Assembly: GCA_035353335.1 (NCBI GenBank)
Contig: DAOPZJ010000002.1
Span: 50,757-114,756, forward strand
Direction: 5' to 3'
Length of the DNA stretch: 64,000 nucleotides
Source: Oscillospiraceae bacterium
GTDB lineage: Bacteria; Bacillota; Clostridia; Oscillospirales; JAKOTC01
Shown: positions 1-9,052 of the stretch, piece by piece
How positions within the stretch are numbered: the stretch's first letter is position 1
Layout: every line of letters starts with the position of its first letter
The notes under the pieces: generated by a model
Database searches by the model: none
Told to the model about the DNA's origin: nothing
What the model saw: only the letters and a program-made list of their open reading frames with translations
Position numbers and translations under genes: made by a program

Positions 1-25
1 GATATTCAACAGGAGGTGAGGGGCT

Positions 26-1414
26 ATGCGCAAATTCAAGCGCGCCGCCGCTGTTTTTGCTGTGTTGTTAATCCTCTCGGGAGCTTTTCTATTTCCGGCG
101 TCCGCCGAAGGGGTCTACGCTCCGAACGGGGAACCGCAGGCGGAGTCGGTATACATCGTCAACGAGGACACCGGTCTCGTGATGTACGATAAGAACGGGG
201 AGGAGCGCCTTTATCCCGCTTCTCTGACCAAAATCATGTCGGCCATCGTCATTCTCGAAACTGTCCAAGATCTCGACGGCACTGTCGGAACCATGACAAG
301 CGAGCTGCTCGCGATGATTCAGGGCTCCGGCAGCGTCGTTTTAAATTTGGTCGAAGGCGAACAGATCACAATGCGCCAGATGTTATATGCGATGCTTCTC
401 GCGAGCGACGGAGACGCGGCCCTTTTGGCTGCAGCGACGACAAGCGGAAGCGTTGCGGCATTTGTTGCCGCCATGAACGCAAAAGCCGCTGCGCTCGGCT
501 GCACCAACACCAACTTCACCAATCCGCACGGCCTTCATGACGACAATCACTACTCCTGCGCCAAAGACCTCTATCTGATGGCCAAAGAGGCGCTGAAGTA
601 TCCGGTATTCAGTGAGATCATCAATTCAACCCGCTATACGATCCCCGCAACGAACAAAAACGGCCCCCGTACGGTCGTCACCACCAATATGATGCTCAGC
701 TATAACCTCGGCGGAGCGCTGTATTACGAACCCGCGCGCGGCATCAAGACCGGCTTCACTACGCCTGCCGGCCCCTGCCTTGCCTCAATCGCCGAAAAAG
801 ACGGCCAGCGCTATGTCATCATCATGCTGAAATCGACGCTTCCCGGCGCGGACGGTGCCGTCGATCGCTACGGTGCGTTCAAGACGACCAAAACGCTGTA
901 TGACTGGCTATTCTCAACTTATTCGCTTCAGACACTGCTGACCCGGACTACGGTTGTCAAGAGCATCCCCGTCAATTACGGAGACAGCGTAGACGAAGTG
1001 GGACTGGTTCCGTCGCAGGAATTTGTGACCATGGTTCCGAAAAATACCGACTTGAGTTCCATCGTCGTCAAATTCGACGACGCCTTAAAAGACAAAACCG
1101 TCGACGCCCCGGTCGAAGCCGGAGCGGTTATCGGCAGCGCGGAGCTGCTGATCGGGGATAAATCACTCGGCACGGTACAGCTTGTCGCGGCCAACGCGGT
1201 CGCGCGCAACGAATTGTCCTATATCCTTGCCCAAATCGGTAAGTTCTTCTCCTCCGACATCATGATCATCATCGCCTGTATTCTGGCAATTCTGATCATC
1301 GGCTATATCGTTTTGAATGTCGTTTATAACCGCAAAAAGAAATCGCATTATTCTTCGCACAAACCCGCCAAGCGCTCCCGCTCCCGCTCGCGCAACCGCA
1401 ACATCTTCCGCTGA
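26..1414 (+). CDS. D-alanyl-D-alanine carboxypeptidase (PBP5/DacF family), membrane anchored
   Basis: This serine peptidase trims the terminal D-Ala from peptidoglycan stem peptides outside the membrane. A signal peptide covers about residues 1-27 (cleavage after ASA). The catalytic SxxK motif is SLTK at residues 66-69 and the KTG motif lies at 241-243. The usual SxN motif reads SDG at about 127-129, so the Asn appears replaced by Gly, which is unusual. A C-terminal PBP5-like beta domain is followed by a hydrophobic segment near residues 412-436 and a short Arg/Ser-rich tail, so the protein seems anchored by a true transmembrane helix. An AGGAGGTGAGG ribosome-binding site precedes the ATG. 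Its upstream context lies outside the window. The family call is firm; the exact paralogue (DacF or DacB type) is not certain. Confidence 0.93.
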   Translation: MRKFKRAAAVFAVLLILSGAFLFPASAEGVYAPNGEPQAESVYIVNEDTGLVMYDKNGEERLYPASLTKIMSAIVILETVQDLDGTVGTMTSELLAMIQGSGSVVLNLVEGEQITMRQMLYAMLLASDGDAALLAAATTSGSVAAFVAAMNAKAAALGCTNTNFTNPHGLHDDNHYSCAKDLYLMAKEALKYPVFSEIINSTRYTIPATNKNGPRTVVTTNMMLSYNLGGALYYEPARGIKTGFTTPAGPCLASIAEKDGQRYVIIMLKSTLPGADGAVDRYGAFKTTKTLYDWLFSTYSLQTLLTRTTVVKSIPVNYGDSVDEVGLVPSQEFVTMVPKNTDLSSIVVKFDDALKDKTVDAPVEAGAVIGSAELLIGDKSLGTVQLVAANAVARNELSYILAQIGKFFSSDIMIIIACILAILIIGYIVLNVVYNRKKKSHYSSHKPAKRSRSRSRNRNIFR

Positions 1415-1605
1415 GCCGAATATAATGATCAAATTATAAGGTGATTTATGGACCGAAAACAGTGCACAGGTCAAACCGCAAATCCGAAATGAAAGTGTCG
1501 CTTACTTTTTTTATTCGGGTCTTGCGCTTTGCCCGCACCATAAAAAACGGTCTTACAGATTCCTTGACAGACAGATAAGAAGGAAAGAAACGGAGGAATG
1601 TGAAA

Positions 1606-2565
1606 ATGCTGGTACATGGAAAGGACATCAAGATTTTCTGCGGAAATTCAACCCCGGAGGTCGCCTCCCAGATTGCCCGTCAACTGGGTACCGATGTCGG
1701 AAAGGCCGATGTCGGGACATTTTCGGACGGTGAAATCTCGGTCTCGATCAAAGAGACCGTACGCGGCTCGGATGTTTTTGTGATCCAATCCACCTGCAAT
1801 CCGGTCAACAATAATCTGATGGAACTCCTGATCATGATCGACGCGTTCAAGCGCGCGTCGGCAGCCCGCATCACGGCGGTCATCCCCTATTTCGGTTACG
1901 CCAGGCAGGACCGCAAAGCCCACGCGCGCGACCCGATCTCAGCCAAACTCGTCGCCGATCTGATCACCGCGGCCGGCGCAAACCGCGTTCTCACAATGGA
2001 TCTTCACGCTCCCCAGATACAGGGCTTTTTCAACATCCCCCTCGACCATCTGTTGGGTGTCCCGCTATTGACGCCCTTTTTCAAGAAAATCCACGAACAG
2101 GACCTTTGCGATGTCGTGGTGGTTTCGCCGGACCTCGGTTCTGTCACACGCGCAAGACAATTTGCCGAGCGTTTGGGTACGCCGCTCGCCATTGTGGATA
2201 AACGACGTCAGATGGCAAATGTCTGCGAGGTGATGAATATCATCGGCGAAGTGCAGGATAAAAAGGTTATCATTGTCGACGATATGGTCGATACCGCCGG
2301 AACCTTATGCAACGCGGCCAAAGCCGTCATCGAGATGGGCGGCGCAGCGGAGGTCTGTGCCTGTGCCACCCACGGCGTACTATCCGGAAGCGCGCTTGAG
2401 CGCATCGAGGCGAGCCCGCTCAAGGAACTCGTTTTGCTCGATACGGTCCCGATCAGTCCGGAGAAGCAGAGCCCGAAAATCACGATTTTGCCGATCGCGC
2501 CGGTTTTTGCCGAGGCCATCCTGCGCATCTACAACGACCGCCCCGTTTCACCGTTATTTGATTAA
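1606..2565 (+). CDS. prs: Ribose-phosphate pyrophosphokinase (PRPP synthetase)
   Basis: The enzyme makes phosphoribosyl pyrophosphate from ribose 5-phosphate and ATP for nucleotide, His and Trp synthesis. The 319-aa product has the normal length. It carries the PRPP-binding signature VDDMVDTAGT in the C-terminal half, and the ATP/ribose-binding stretches FSDGE, YARQDRK and DLHAPQIQGFF. The ATG at 1606 is preferred over the in-frame GTG at 1600, because GGAGGA at 1592-1597 is 8 nt from the ATG but only 2 nt from the GTG. The gene stands between the carboxypeptidase and pth, with gaps of about 190 and 160 bp, so it is probably its own unit or a loose cluster. A TTGACA-like hexamer sits at 1563-1570, but no matching -10 was seen. 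Confidence 0.96.
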   Translation: MLVHGKDIKIFCGNSTPEVASQIARQLGTDVGKADVGTFSDGEISVSIKETVRGSDVFVIQSTCNPVNNNLMELLIMIDAFKRASAARITAVIPYFGYARQDRKAHARDPISAKLVADLITAAGANRVLTMDLHAPQIQGFFNIPLDHLLGVPLLTPFFKKIHEQDLCDVVVVSPDLGSVTRARQFAERLGTPLAIVDKRRQMANVCEVMNIIGEVQDKKVIIVDDMVDTAGTLCNAAKAVIEMGGAAEVCACATHGVLSGSALERIEASPLKELVLLDTVPISPEKQSPKITILPIAPVFAEAILRIYNDRPVSPLFD

Positions 2566-2726
2566 ACGCATCTGTTTGAAATTATTCGTAACTTTATAAC
2601 GGTTTTACGGAGACGCAGAAACTTTACACTTTTAATTTTACGCTTTATACGAAAATGACTTGTCATTGTACACTTTTAAATGTTAACTGTTAACTTACGG
2701 AAGTGATTAAAGAAGGAGTTTTGCCT

Positions 2727-3344
2727 TTGGGTATCTTTTTAAAAAAAGCCGAACTGTTTTTAATTGTAGGCCTCGGAAATCCGGGGGATCAATACCGCAG
2801 CACCCGGCATAACGCCGGGTTTCTTGCTGCCGATTTTATTGCGCAAAAGCAAAACGCCAAATTTAAAAAACGATTTCAGTCAGAATTTGCCGAAGTGAAA
2901 TTCAGCGGTAAAAAGTGTTATCTGCAAAAGCCTTTGACCTTTATGAACAACAGCGGCCTTGCGGTTCGCGATGCTTGTAACTTTTACCGCATCCCGGTCA
3001 AAAATGTGATCGTGATGCACGATGATATCACGCTTGAGCCGGGTCGGTTCAAATTTAAGACGGGGGGCAGCGATGGCGGCCACAACGGTCTTTCCAGCAT
3101 CATCACCAATCTCGGTGAATGGGACTTCCAGCACATCAAACTCGGCATCGGAGCCAAGACCGTCAAAGAAATGCCTCTGTATGACTATGTTCTCCAGACC
3201 ATGCCGGACGCGGACAGAAAAGCGCTTGAGGGACTTTTCGAAGATATCTGCGGCTGCATTGAGCTGATTGTCGCGGGCGAGCTTGAAAAGGCGAAAGCGG
3301 CATATAATCACCGCTCGGAAAACGAACCGAAAGAGGATCAATGA
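2727..3344 (+). CDS. pth: Peptidyl-tRNA hydrolase
   Basis: This cytoplasmic esterase recycles peptidyl-tRNAs released from stalled ribosomes. The family signatures are all visible: GLGNPG near the N-terminus, RHNAGF with the catalytic His at residue 28, FMNNSG, and the HDD...KTGGSDGGHNGL segment. I chose the TTG at 2727 because AAGGAG at 2713-2718 is 8 nt away. An upstream in-frame GTG (2703) lies before that site, and a TTG at 2721 is too close to it. The 205-aa length is slightly above the usual 185-195 because of a short N-terminal extension. Its stop codon overlaps the start of mfd by 4 nt (ATGA), so the two are translationally coupled, a pair often seen in Bacillota. Confidence 0.95.
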   Translation: MGIFLKKAELFLIVGLGNPGDQYRSTRHNAGFLAADFIAQKQNAKFKKRFQSEFAEVKFSGKKCYLQKPLTFMNNSGLAVRDACNFYRIPVKNVIVMHDDITLEPGRFKFKTGGSDGGHNGLSSIITNLGEWDFQHIKLGIGAKTVKEMPLYDYVLQTMPDADRKALEGLFEDICGCIELIVAGELEKAKAAYNHRSENEPKEDQ

Positions 3345-6300
3345 AAGGGATTTTGCAACACCTCTCGGAGCTGTCGGGCATCACCCGGATCAAAACCTCG
3401 GCGGCAAAACACAAGGCGTGCGCAATCACCGGCTGCACGCCGTCTTTTCGCGCTGCGGTGCTTGCGGCAACCTGTGAAGAATTAAACCGCCCCGCGCTGG
3501 TGGTCTGCCCGTCGGAAGGCGAGGCCGAAAAATTCGCAGCCGATCTGCGCCAGTTTACAGACGGCGTGTTTGTTTTGCCCGCCAGAGAATTGATTTTAAC
3601 CGCGTCGGGCGTCAGCTCACACGAATATGAACGCGAGGCCCTCGGCGTGCTCGACGCCGCGCGCTGCAAAAAAGTGAAAGCCGTCATCGGCACCGCCGAG
3701 GCGTTTACACGTTATACCGTCTCGCCCGAGGTGCTTGCAGGACGACTGATCGAACTCAAAACCGGCATGACCATCGCGCCGAACGACCTCGTACAGAGCT
3801 TACTCAAAGCTGGATATGTCCGAGTCGATCCGGTCGAAGCCAAGGGCCAGTTTTGTCTGCGCGGCGGCATCGCCGACGTCTATCCGTCCAACAGCGAAAA
3901 CCCCCTTCGCATCGAGTTTTTCGGCGACGAGATCGAGCGTATGGCCTTTTTCGATGCCGACAGCCAGCGCCGCACTTCCAAGGCCGATAAAATGCACATC
4001 GTCCCGGCGGGTGAGATTTTCCCAGACGACCCCGAACAATTTCAAAAAGACCTCGGGCATTTCTGCACAGGTTTGCATACCAAAAACGCTGGCGATTACC
4101 GCAGCAAGGCCGAATCCGATCTGACCGCCCTGCGGGAAGGCCGCCGTATCAACTTTGACCGCTATTACAATTTAGTCCATAAAAAACCCGCCACAATCTT
4201 TGACTATCTGCAAAACCCTGTCTGCGCCGTCTTTGATTTCGCGCGCACCGCAGAAGCCGGAAACGGCTTTGAAAAGCGGTGGCTCGGTGAGCTCTCCGCC
4301 GCGCTGGAAGAGGGTTTCTGCGCCAAGGGTGTTGATGAATTTTACGAGAGTTTAGATGTTTTGTTTTCGCGTGTAACCGGGAGCGGCGGCCTGTTTTTCG
4401 ACAACTTTGCCAAGACCGCGCTGTCAAGCCGCGTGCAGGATATCGTCACGTTTGACTGCCGCGTCAACGCCGTCTGGAACGGCTCTCCCGACACCCTGCA
4501 CGAATGGCTCTCCGATGTCTCGGCGGGCAATTTTACGCCGGTTATTTTGGTTCCGACCAAACGCGCTGCCAAAGCCCTGATCGACGATCTGACCAACTCA
4601 GGAAAACCCTGTGTTTTATACGGTCTCGACGAACCGTTCACCGGAAATACAGCCCATATTGCGGTCGGCGCTCTGTCCGGCGGTTTCGAGCTGCCCGAGC
4701 TCAAATTCTCGTTGTTGACCTCGACCCCGCCCCGCGCTGTCAAAACCACGGTCAAGCGCGCCAATGCCATCGGATCAATCTCGGAGCTCAAGCCCGGCTG
4801 CTACGTCGTCCATCAGGCGCACGGCATCGGCCTTTATAACGGTGTCGAGACCATCACGGCGGCGGGTGCGACCAAGGACTACTTAAAAATCTCCTATTCC
4901 GGCACCGACGTGCTCTATTTGCCCGTGACCCAACTGGATATGCTCTCAAAATACATCGGCCCCGACGACAACGGGCAGGTGAAATTAAATAAACTCGGAA
5001 GCGCCGAATGGCAGCGCACCCGAAGCAAGGTCAAGGCCGCCGTACGCGATATGGCCGACGAGCTGATCGCGCTCTATTCCAAGCGCAAAAGCATTCAAGG
5101 CCACGCTTTCTCATCAGACACCCCATGGCAGGAAGAATTTGAACAGCGTTTTGAATACGACGAGACCGCCGACCAACTGCGCTGCGTCGAGGAGATCAAA
5201 GCTGATATGGAACAACCCGTTCCGATGGACCGGCTCTTGTGCGGAGATGTCGGATTCGGCAAGACTGAAGTGGCTTTGCGCGCCGTGTTCAAGTGCGTCA
5301 TGGATGGCAAGCAAGCCGCGATTTTAGCCCCGACCACGATTTTGGCATGGCAGCACTATGAGACCTTATGCCGCCGCATGAGCGGTTTCGGCATCGAAAT
5401 GGGGCTGCTCTCGCGTTTTGTCACGCCCAAACAGGCCTCGTCGACCAAGTCAAAACTCCGTACCGGCGGCATTGACGTGGTTGTCGGGACCCATAGCATC
5501 TTACAAAAAGACATCGCTTTCAAAGACCTCGGTCTGATTGTCGTCGACGAGGAACAGCGTTTCGGCGTCTCCCAAAAAGAGACCCTGAAGACCAAATTTC
5601 CCGTGGTCGATGTGCTGACCTTGTCGGCAACCCCGATTCCGCGCACGATGAATATGGCCATCAGCGGCATCCGTGACATGTCGATGATCGACGAAGCCCC
5701 GATTGACCGCCACCCCGTGCGCACTTTCGTCGCCGAATATGATCTGCATATGTTGGCCGACGCCATCCGCCGTGAGCAGCGGCGCGGCGGCCAGGTCTTT
5801 TGGCTGCATAACCGCATCGAGGACATCTCCTATGTCGCCGCGAAACTGCAGACCCTGATACCCGAAGTTCGTATCGTCTGCGCCCACGGCCAGATGGATA
5901 AAGAGGAGCTCTCGGGCATCTGGCGCAGGATGATGGACGGCGAGATCGACGTATTGGTCTGCACGACGATCATCGAATCCGGCATTGACCTGCCGAACGT
6001 CAATACCCTGATCATCGAAAATGCCGATAAGATGGGGCTTTCACAGCTGCACCAAATCCGGGGCCGCGTGGGGCGCAGTTCCCGCCGCGCTTATGCCTAC
6101 TTAACTTACCGCCCCGAAAAAGCGCTCTCGGAAATTGCCCAAAAGCGCTTGGAGGCCATCAACGAATTCACCGAATTCGGCGCGGGCTACGCCATCGCCG
6201 TCCGCGATATGGAAATCCGAGGTGCGGGCGATCTGCTCGGCGCGCGCCAGCACGGACATATGGCTTCCGTCGGCTACGATATGTACCTCAAACTCCTCGC

Positions 6301-6796
6301 CGAAGCGGTCGCCGAGGCCAAAGGCGAAAAGCCGCAGGTGCAGAATTCGCCCTGCCTTATCGACCTTCCCATCGACGCCTTCATCCCGCCGGCCTACATC
6401 AAAGAGCCCGGCCAGCGGCTTGATATCTACCGCAAAATTGCCGCTGCCGGCAACAAAAACGCCGAGTCCGAAGTTCTTGCCGAATTGCGGGATCGTTTCG
6501 GCGAGCCGCCGGTGCAGGTCTCCCGTCTGCTTGAAGTCGCCCGTCTGCGCAACCGCGCCACGGCCTGCGGAGTCACGGAGCTTTCCAAGCGCGGCGACGG
6601 TTTGGTGTTTTATATGAACAACCCAGAGCGCTCCTGCCTGCCCGAGATGACCAAGAAGCTGCGTGGCCGCGTGATGATGAACGCAAACGGCGCAAGGCCG
6701 CATGTCTATGTCAAACTGCTCAAAGACGACCCTGCGGTTCTGGCCGCCCGCGTACTCGAATTTTTATCCGGCTCGAAAATTGACTCCGCAATGTAG
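3341..6796 (+). CDS. mfd: Transcription-repair coupling factor
   Basis: Mfd is the DNA translocase that removes stalled RNA polymerase and recruits UvrA to template-strand damage. At 1151 aa it has normal length. In order it shows a UvrB-like N-terminal module, a CarD-like RNA-polymerase interaction domain (YVVHQAHGIGLYNG, about residue 485), an RecG-like helicase with Walker A GDVGFGKTE, the DEEQ box, the SATPIPRT motif and an RGRVGR motif, then the translocation (TRG) segment with RQHGHMASVGYDMY, and a C-terminal UvrA-occluding domain. It starts inside the pth stop codon (4-nt overlap), with AGAGGA as ribosome-binding site inside pth. No break or missing motif was seen. Confidence 0.97.
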   Translation: MKGILQHLSELSGITRIKTSAAKHKACAITGCTPSFRAAVLAATCEELNRPALVVCPSEGEAEKFAADLRQFTDGVFVLPARELILTASGVSSHEYEREALGVLDAARCKKVKAVIGTAEAFTRYTVSPEVLAGRLIELKTGMTIAPNDLVQSLLKAGYVRVDPVEAKGQFCLRGGIADVYPSNSENPLRIEFFGDEIERMAFFDADSQRRTSKADKMHIVPAGEIFPDDPEQFQKDLGHFCTGLHTKNAGDYRSKAESDLTALREGRRINFDRYYNLVHKKPATIFDYLQNPVCAVFDFARTAEAGNGFEKRWLGELSAALEEGFCAKGVDEFYESLDVLFSRVTGSGGLFFDNFAKTALSSRVQDIVTFDCRVNAVWNGSPDTLHEWLSDVSAGNFTPVILVPTKRAAKALIDDLTNSGKPCVLYGLDEPFTGNTAHIAVGALSGGFELPELKFSLLTSTPPRAVKTTVKRANAIGSISELKPGCYVVHQAHGIGLYNGVETITAAGATKDYLKISYSGTDVLYLPVTQLDMLSKYIGPDDNGQVKLNKLGSAEWQRTRSKVKAAVRDMADELIALYSKRKSIQGHAFSSDTPWQEEFEQRFEYDETADQLRCVEEIKADMEQPVPMDRLLCGDVGFGKTEVALRAVFKCVMDGKQAAILAPTTILAWQHYETLCRRMSGFGIEMGLLSRFVTPKQASSTKSKLRTGGIDVVVGTHSILQKDIAFKDLGLIVVDEEQRFGVSQKETLKTKFPVVDVLTLSATPIPRTMNMAISGIRDMSMIDEAPIDRHPVRTFVAEYDLHMLADAIRREQRRGGQVFWLHNRIEDISYVAAKLQTLIPEVRIVCAHGQMDKEELSGIWRRMMDGEIDVLVCTTIIESGIDLPNVNTLIIENADKMGLSQLHQIRGRVGRSSRRAYAYLTYRPEKALSEIAQKRLEAINEFTEFGAGYAIAVRDMEIRGAGDLLGARQHGHMASVGYDMYLKLLAEAVAEAKGEKPQVQNSPCLIDLPIDAFIPPAYIKEPGQRLDIYRKIAAAGNKNAESEVLAELRDRFGEPPVQVSRLLEVARLRNRATACGVTELSKRGDGLVFYMNNPERSCLPEMTKKLRGRVMMNANGARPHVYVKLLKDDPAVLAARVLEFLSGSKIDSAM

Positions 6797-6808
6797 AAGT
6801 GGTACAAT
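6780..6808 (+). promoter_or_regulatory. Sigma-A promoter for the murT-gatD pair
   Basis: A -35 TTGACT (6780-6785), a 17-bp spacer and a -10 TACAAT (6803-6808) overlap the end of mfd and lie about 60 bp before murT. This suggests the murT-gatD pair can be transcribed apart from pth-mfd. Confidence 0.6.
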
Positions 6809-6870
6809 ATACGGCAACGCTCAAAAAGCGTAAGGACAGATAAAAATATCCGTCCCTGGGAGGTCGGAAC

Positions 6871-8175
6871 TTGTTTACTTTTGCAATATTGGTCGGCAAA
6901 ATCGCCGCTTTCTTATTGGGTTTAATCGGACGCGGAAGCGACCTTCCCGGCAGGGTCGCTTTAAAACTTTGCCCGAAATTGCTCGGCAGATTTAAGCGTA
7001 AAGCCAAAATCATCGCGGTTACCGGAAGCAACGGCAAAACCACCACCGCCGGCATGATCGCACAGGCGCTTGCTGCCTGCGGCAAGACCGTCAAGACCAA
7101 CCCGATCGGCTCGAATATGACCGGCGGCGTCGCGACTGTCATGCTCAAAGCGTCTGACTTACGCGGCCATATCAACTGCGATTTTTTGGTGCTTGAAACC
7201 GATGAGCGCTGGTCGCGGTTGATTTTTGCCGACTTCAAACCCGATTACATGCTGGTCACAAACCTGTTTCGCGACCAAATCACCCGCAATAACAACGTCG
7301 ACTTTATTTTTAACATATTAAATGATGTCATCACCCCCGAGATGACCCTGATTTTGAACGCCATGGACCCGATCAGCGTCCGACTCGGCAAAGATTGCCG
7401 CAAGGTCTATTTCGGCTGCGACGAGGGCGAACTCACACACCCGAAACCCATTTCGATCACCCACGACTGCAAGGTCTGCCCGATCTGCAAACATCGGCTC
7501 TCCTACAAATTTTACCTCAACAACCATATCGGAAAATACCGGTGCGATAATTGCGAATTCACCGCACCGTGTCCGAGTTATTTGTTGACCGATGCCGACC
7601 TCGGCAGAGGCACCGCCAAAATCAACGGTCTGGATATCAAACTCGAAGCCCCGACCGCTTACGGATTTATGAACCTGGCCGCCGCAGCCGCCGTCTGCAC
7701 CGAAGCCGGTCTGCCGTTTTGGTCGGTCGTTGCGGCGCTCAATCAAATTAAGACCAATAAAACCCGAATCGACCGTTTTAAAATCGGTGAACGCGAAGGC
7801 GTTATGATCTTGTCAAAGAATCAAAACCCCGTCTCGTTCGATTTATCGATTTCCGAAGTGCTTCGCATCCCGGGCGAAAAGACCGTCGTCGCCTACATCA
7901 ACAACATCAACCATACCAATCACCGCGACACCACCTGGCTGTGGGACATCGCGGTTGAACGTCTTGCGGGCAATGTCAGAAACGTGATCTGCGCAGGCCC
8001 GAGGGCGTATGACCTCGCGGTTCGGCTCAAATATGCGGGCTTTGACATGGACACTGTGCTGATCGAACCGGACAACTCCGGCATCAAAGCAGCCGTGTCC
8101 AAAACTAAAGGGACGCTCTGCATTTTGACCGAACTGTACGACGCAAAAACCATTATGGAGGCGACCGGAAGATGA
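6871..8175 (+). CDS. murT: MurT-like Mur ligase domain protein (DUF1727), divergent at the amidotransferase interface
   Basis: In the known MurT/GatD complex, MurT activates the D-Glu carboxylate of lipid II with ATP so that ammonia from GatD can amidate it. This 434-aa protein keeps the Mur ligase ATP loop (TGSNGKTTT, residues 51-59), the MurT-specific zinc ribbon (C-x2-C-x2-C then RCDNC), and the C-terminal DUF1727 domain. The segment that I recall as ND..ADG.D.SW.WD in canonical MurT, which supplies an acidic residue to the shared glutaminase site, reads NINHTNHRDTTWLWD here. Two of its three Asp are therefore replaced. The start is TTG at 6871 with GGGAGGT upstream. It overlaps gatD by 4 nt. 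The family is clear; the activity is doubtful because the partner lacks its catalytic residues. Confidence 0.85.
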   Translation: MFTFAILVGKIAAFLLGLIGRGSDLPGRVALKLCPKLLGRFKRKAKIIAVTGSNGKTTTAGMIAQALAACGKTVKTNPIGSNMTGGVATVMLKASDLRGHINCDFLVLETDERWSRLIFADFKPDYMLVTNLFRDQITRNNNVDFIFNILNDVITPEMTLILNAMDPISVRLGKDCRKVYFGCDEGELTHPKPISITHDCKVCPICKHRLSYKFYLNNHIGKYRCDNCEFTAPCPSYLLTDADLGRGTAKINGLDIKLEAPTAYGFMNLAAAAAVCTEAGLPFWSVVAALNQIKTNKTRIDRFKIGEREGVMILSKNQNPVSFDLSISEVLRIPGEKTVVAYINNINHTNHRDTTWLWDIAVERLAGNVRNVICAGPRAYDLAVRLKYAGFDMDTVLIEPDNSGIKAAVSKTKGTLCILTELYDAKTIMEATGR

Positions 8176-8867
8176 AACTGCTTCGGCTTTACGACGACCT
8201 GCTCGACCTCTACGGCGACGGCGGCAACTTCACTGTGATTAAAAAACGGCTTGAAGCAGCCGGATATGAGCTGACTGCGGAATGCCGCACGGTCGGTGAA
8301 CCTTTCGACCTGACGCAATACGACTTTGTCTACATCTCCCCCGGTCTGCCAAAAAACCTCGCCGTCGCCGCTGCCGATCTGGTGCCGCGCAGCGAAAACC
8401 TGTTTGACGCCATCGAAAAAGGCGTGGTGTTTTTAGCGACCGGCAACGCCCCCGCGTTGTTTTCCGAAGAATTTATATTGGACGACGGCGAAAAAGTCAA
8501 GGGCTGCGGCCTGTTCCCGGTCAAGCATGCCTTCGGCAAAAAGATCACAATCCGTGACCTGGTAGGCATCACTGAAAGCGGACTCCAAATCACGGGCTTT
8601 TTAAACAGTACCGACACCCGCCATGGCGAATATGAAACCCCGTTCGTCCGTATCACAGGCAGCGGGAAGCAACCGTATGATAAAACCACGGACGGCGCGC
8701 GCAAAAAGAACCTTTTCGCCACCGAGCTGCTCGGCCCGGTGCTCGTTCGCAACCCCGACCTTCTGCGCGAACTGTTGAATCTGATCGCAGGTGAGCCGCT
8801 CCCGCCCTACGACGATTCCCTCGAAACCGAAGCCGCAAAGCGCATTTTAAAAGAGCTTATGGCTTAA
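8172..8867 (+). CDS. gatD: GatD-like class I glutamine amidotransferase fold protein lacking catalytic residues
   Basis: Position, size (231 aa) and N-terminus (LLDLYGDGGN, compare LYGDRGN) mark it as the GatD partner of MurT. Canonical GatD hydrolyses glutamine with a Cys near residue 94 (CGGYQ), a His near 189 (YLHGP) and a GGGQD.EQ loop. Here the corresponding stretches read LATGNAPALF (Thr 90 at the Cys position), TELLGP (Leu 187 at the His position) and ISPGLPKN at residues 55-62. All three motifs are lost while the rest of the fold, including TGF.N...TR, is kept and the frame is intact. It is therefore likely a pseudo-glutaminase, perhaps structural or regulatory for the MurT-like protein. 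It is translationally coupled to murT and followed by a terminator. Motif comparison is from memory of the family. Confidence 0.8.
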   Translation: MKLLRLYDDLLDLYGDGGNFTVIKKRLEAAGYELTAECRTVGEPFDLTQYDFVYISPGLPKNLAVAAADLVPRSENLFDAIEKGVVFLATGNAPALFSEEFILDDGEKVKGCGLFPVKHAFGKKITIRDLVGITESGLQITGFLNSTDTRHGEYETPFVRITGSGKQPYDKTTDGARKKNLFATELLGPVLVRNPDLLRELLNLIAGEPLPPYDDSLETEAAKRILKELMA

Positions 8868-8931
8868 ATAACGAAGGGGGAGATGCCCACATCCCGCCGC
8901 ATATGAAGACAATATTGTAATTCGTTTATAT

Positions 8932-8958
8932 AATTTAATTCTTCTATGGAATTAAATT
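8932..8958. repeat. AT-rich inverted repeat after gatD
   Basis: Perfect 10-bp arms AATTTAATTC and GAATTAAATT flank a 7-nt loop. CCGCC about 36 bp upstream and GGCGG about 8 bp downstream may extend the structure. It lies between gatD and the shared terminator and has no assigned role. Confidence 0.45.
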
Positions 8959-9015
8959 TGACGCACGGCGGAATAATGAGGGCGTTCTCTCAGGACGTCC
9001 CGCCCCATAATAAAC

Positions 9016-9042
9016 AAAAGGCCCCTTTTCGGAGCCTTTTTT
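9016..9042. terminator. Terminator between the converging gatD and ABC permease genes
   Basis: Stem AAAAGGCCCC / GGAGCCTTTT (one internal mismatch) with loop TTTTC is followed on the + strand by a T run. It ends the murT-gatD transcript and may also serve the minus-strand ABC operon, whose last stop codon is at 9053. Confidence 0.75.
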
Positions 9043-9052
9043 ATATGCGCAA

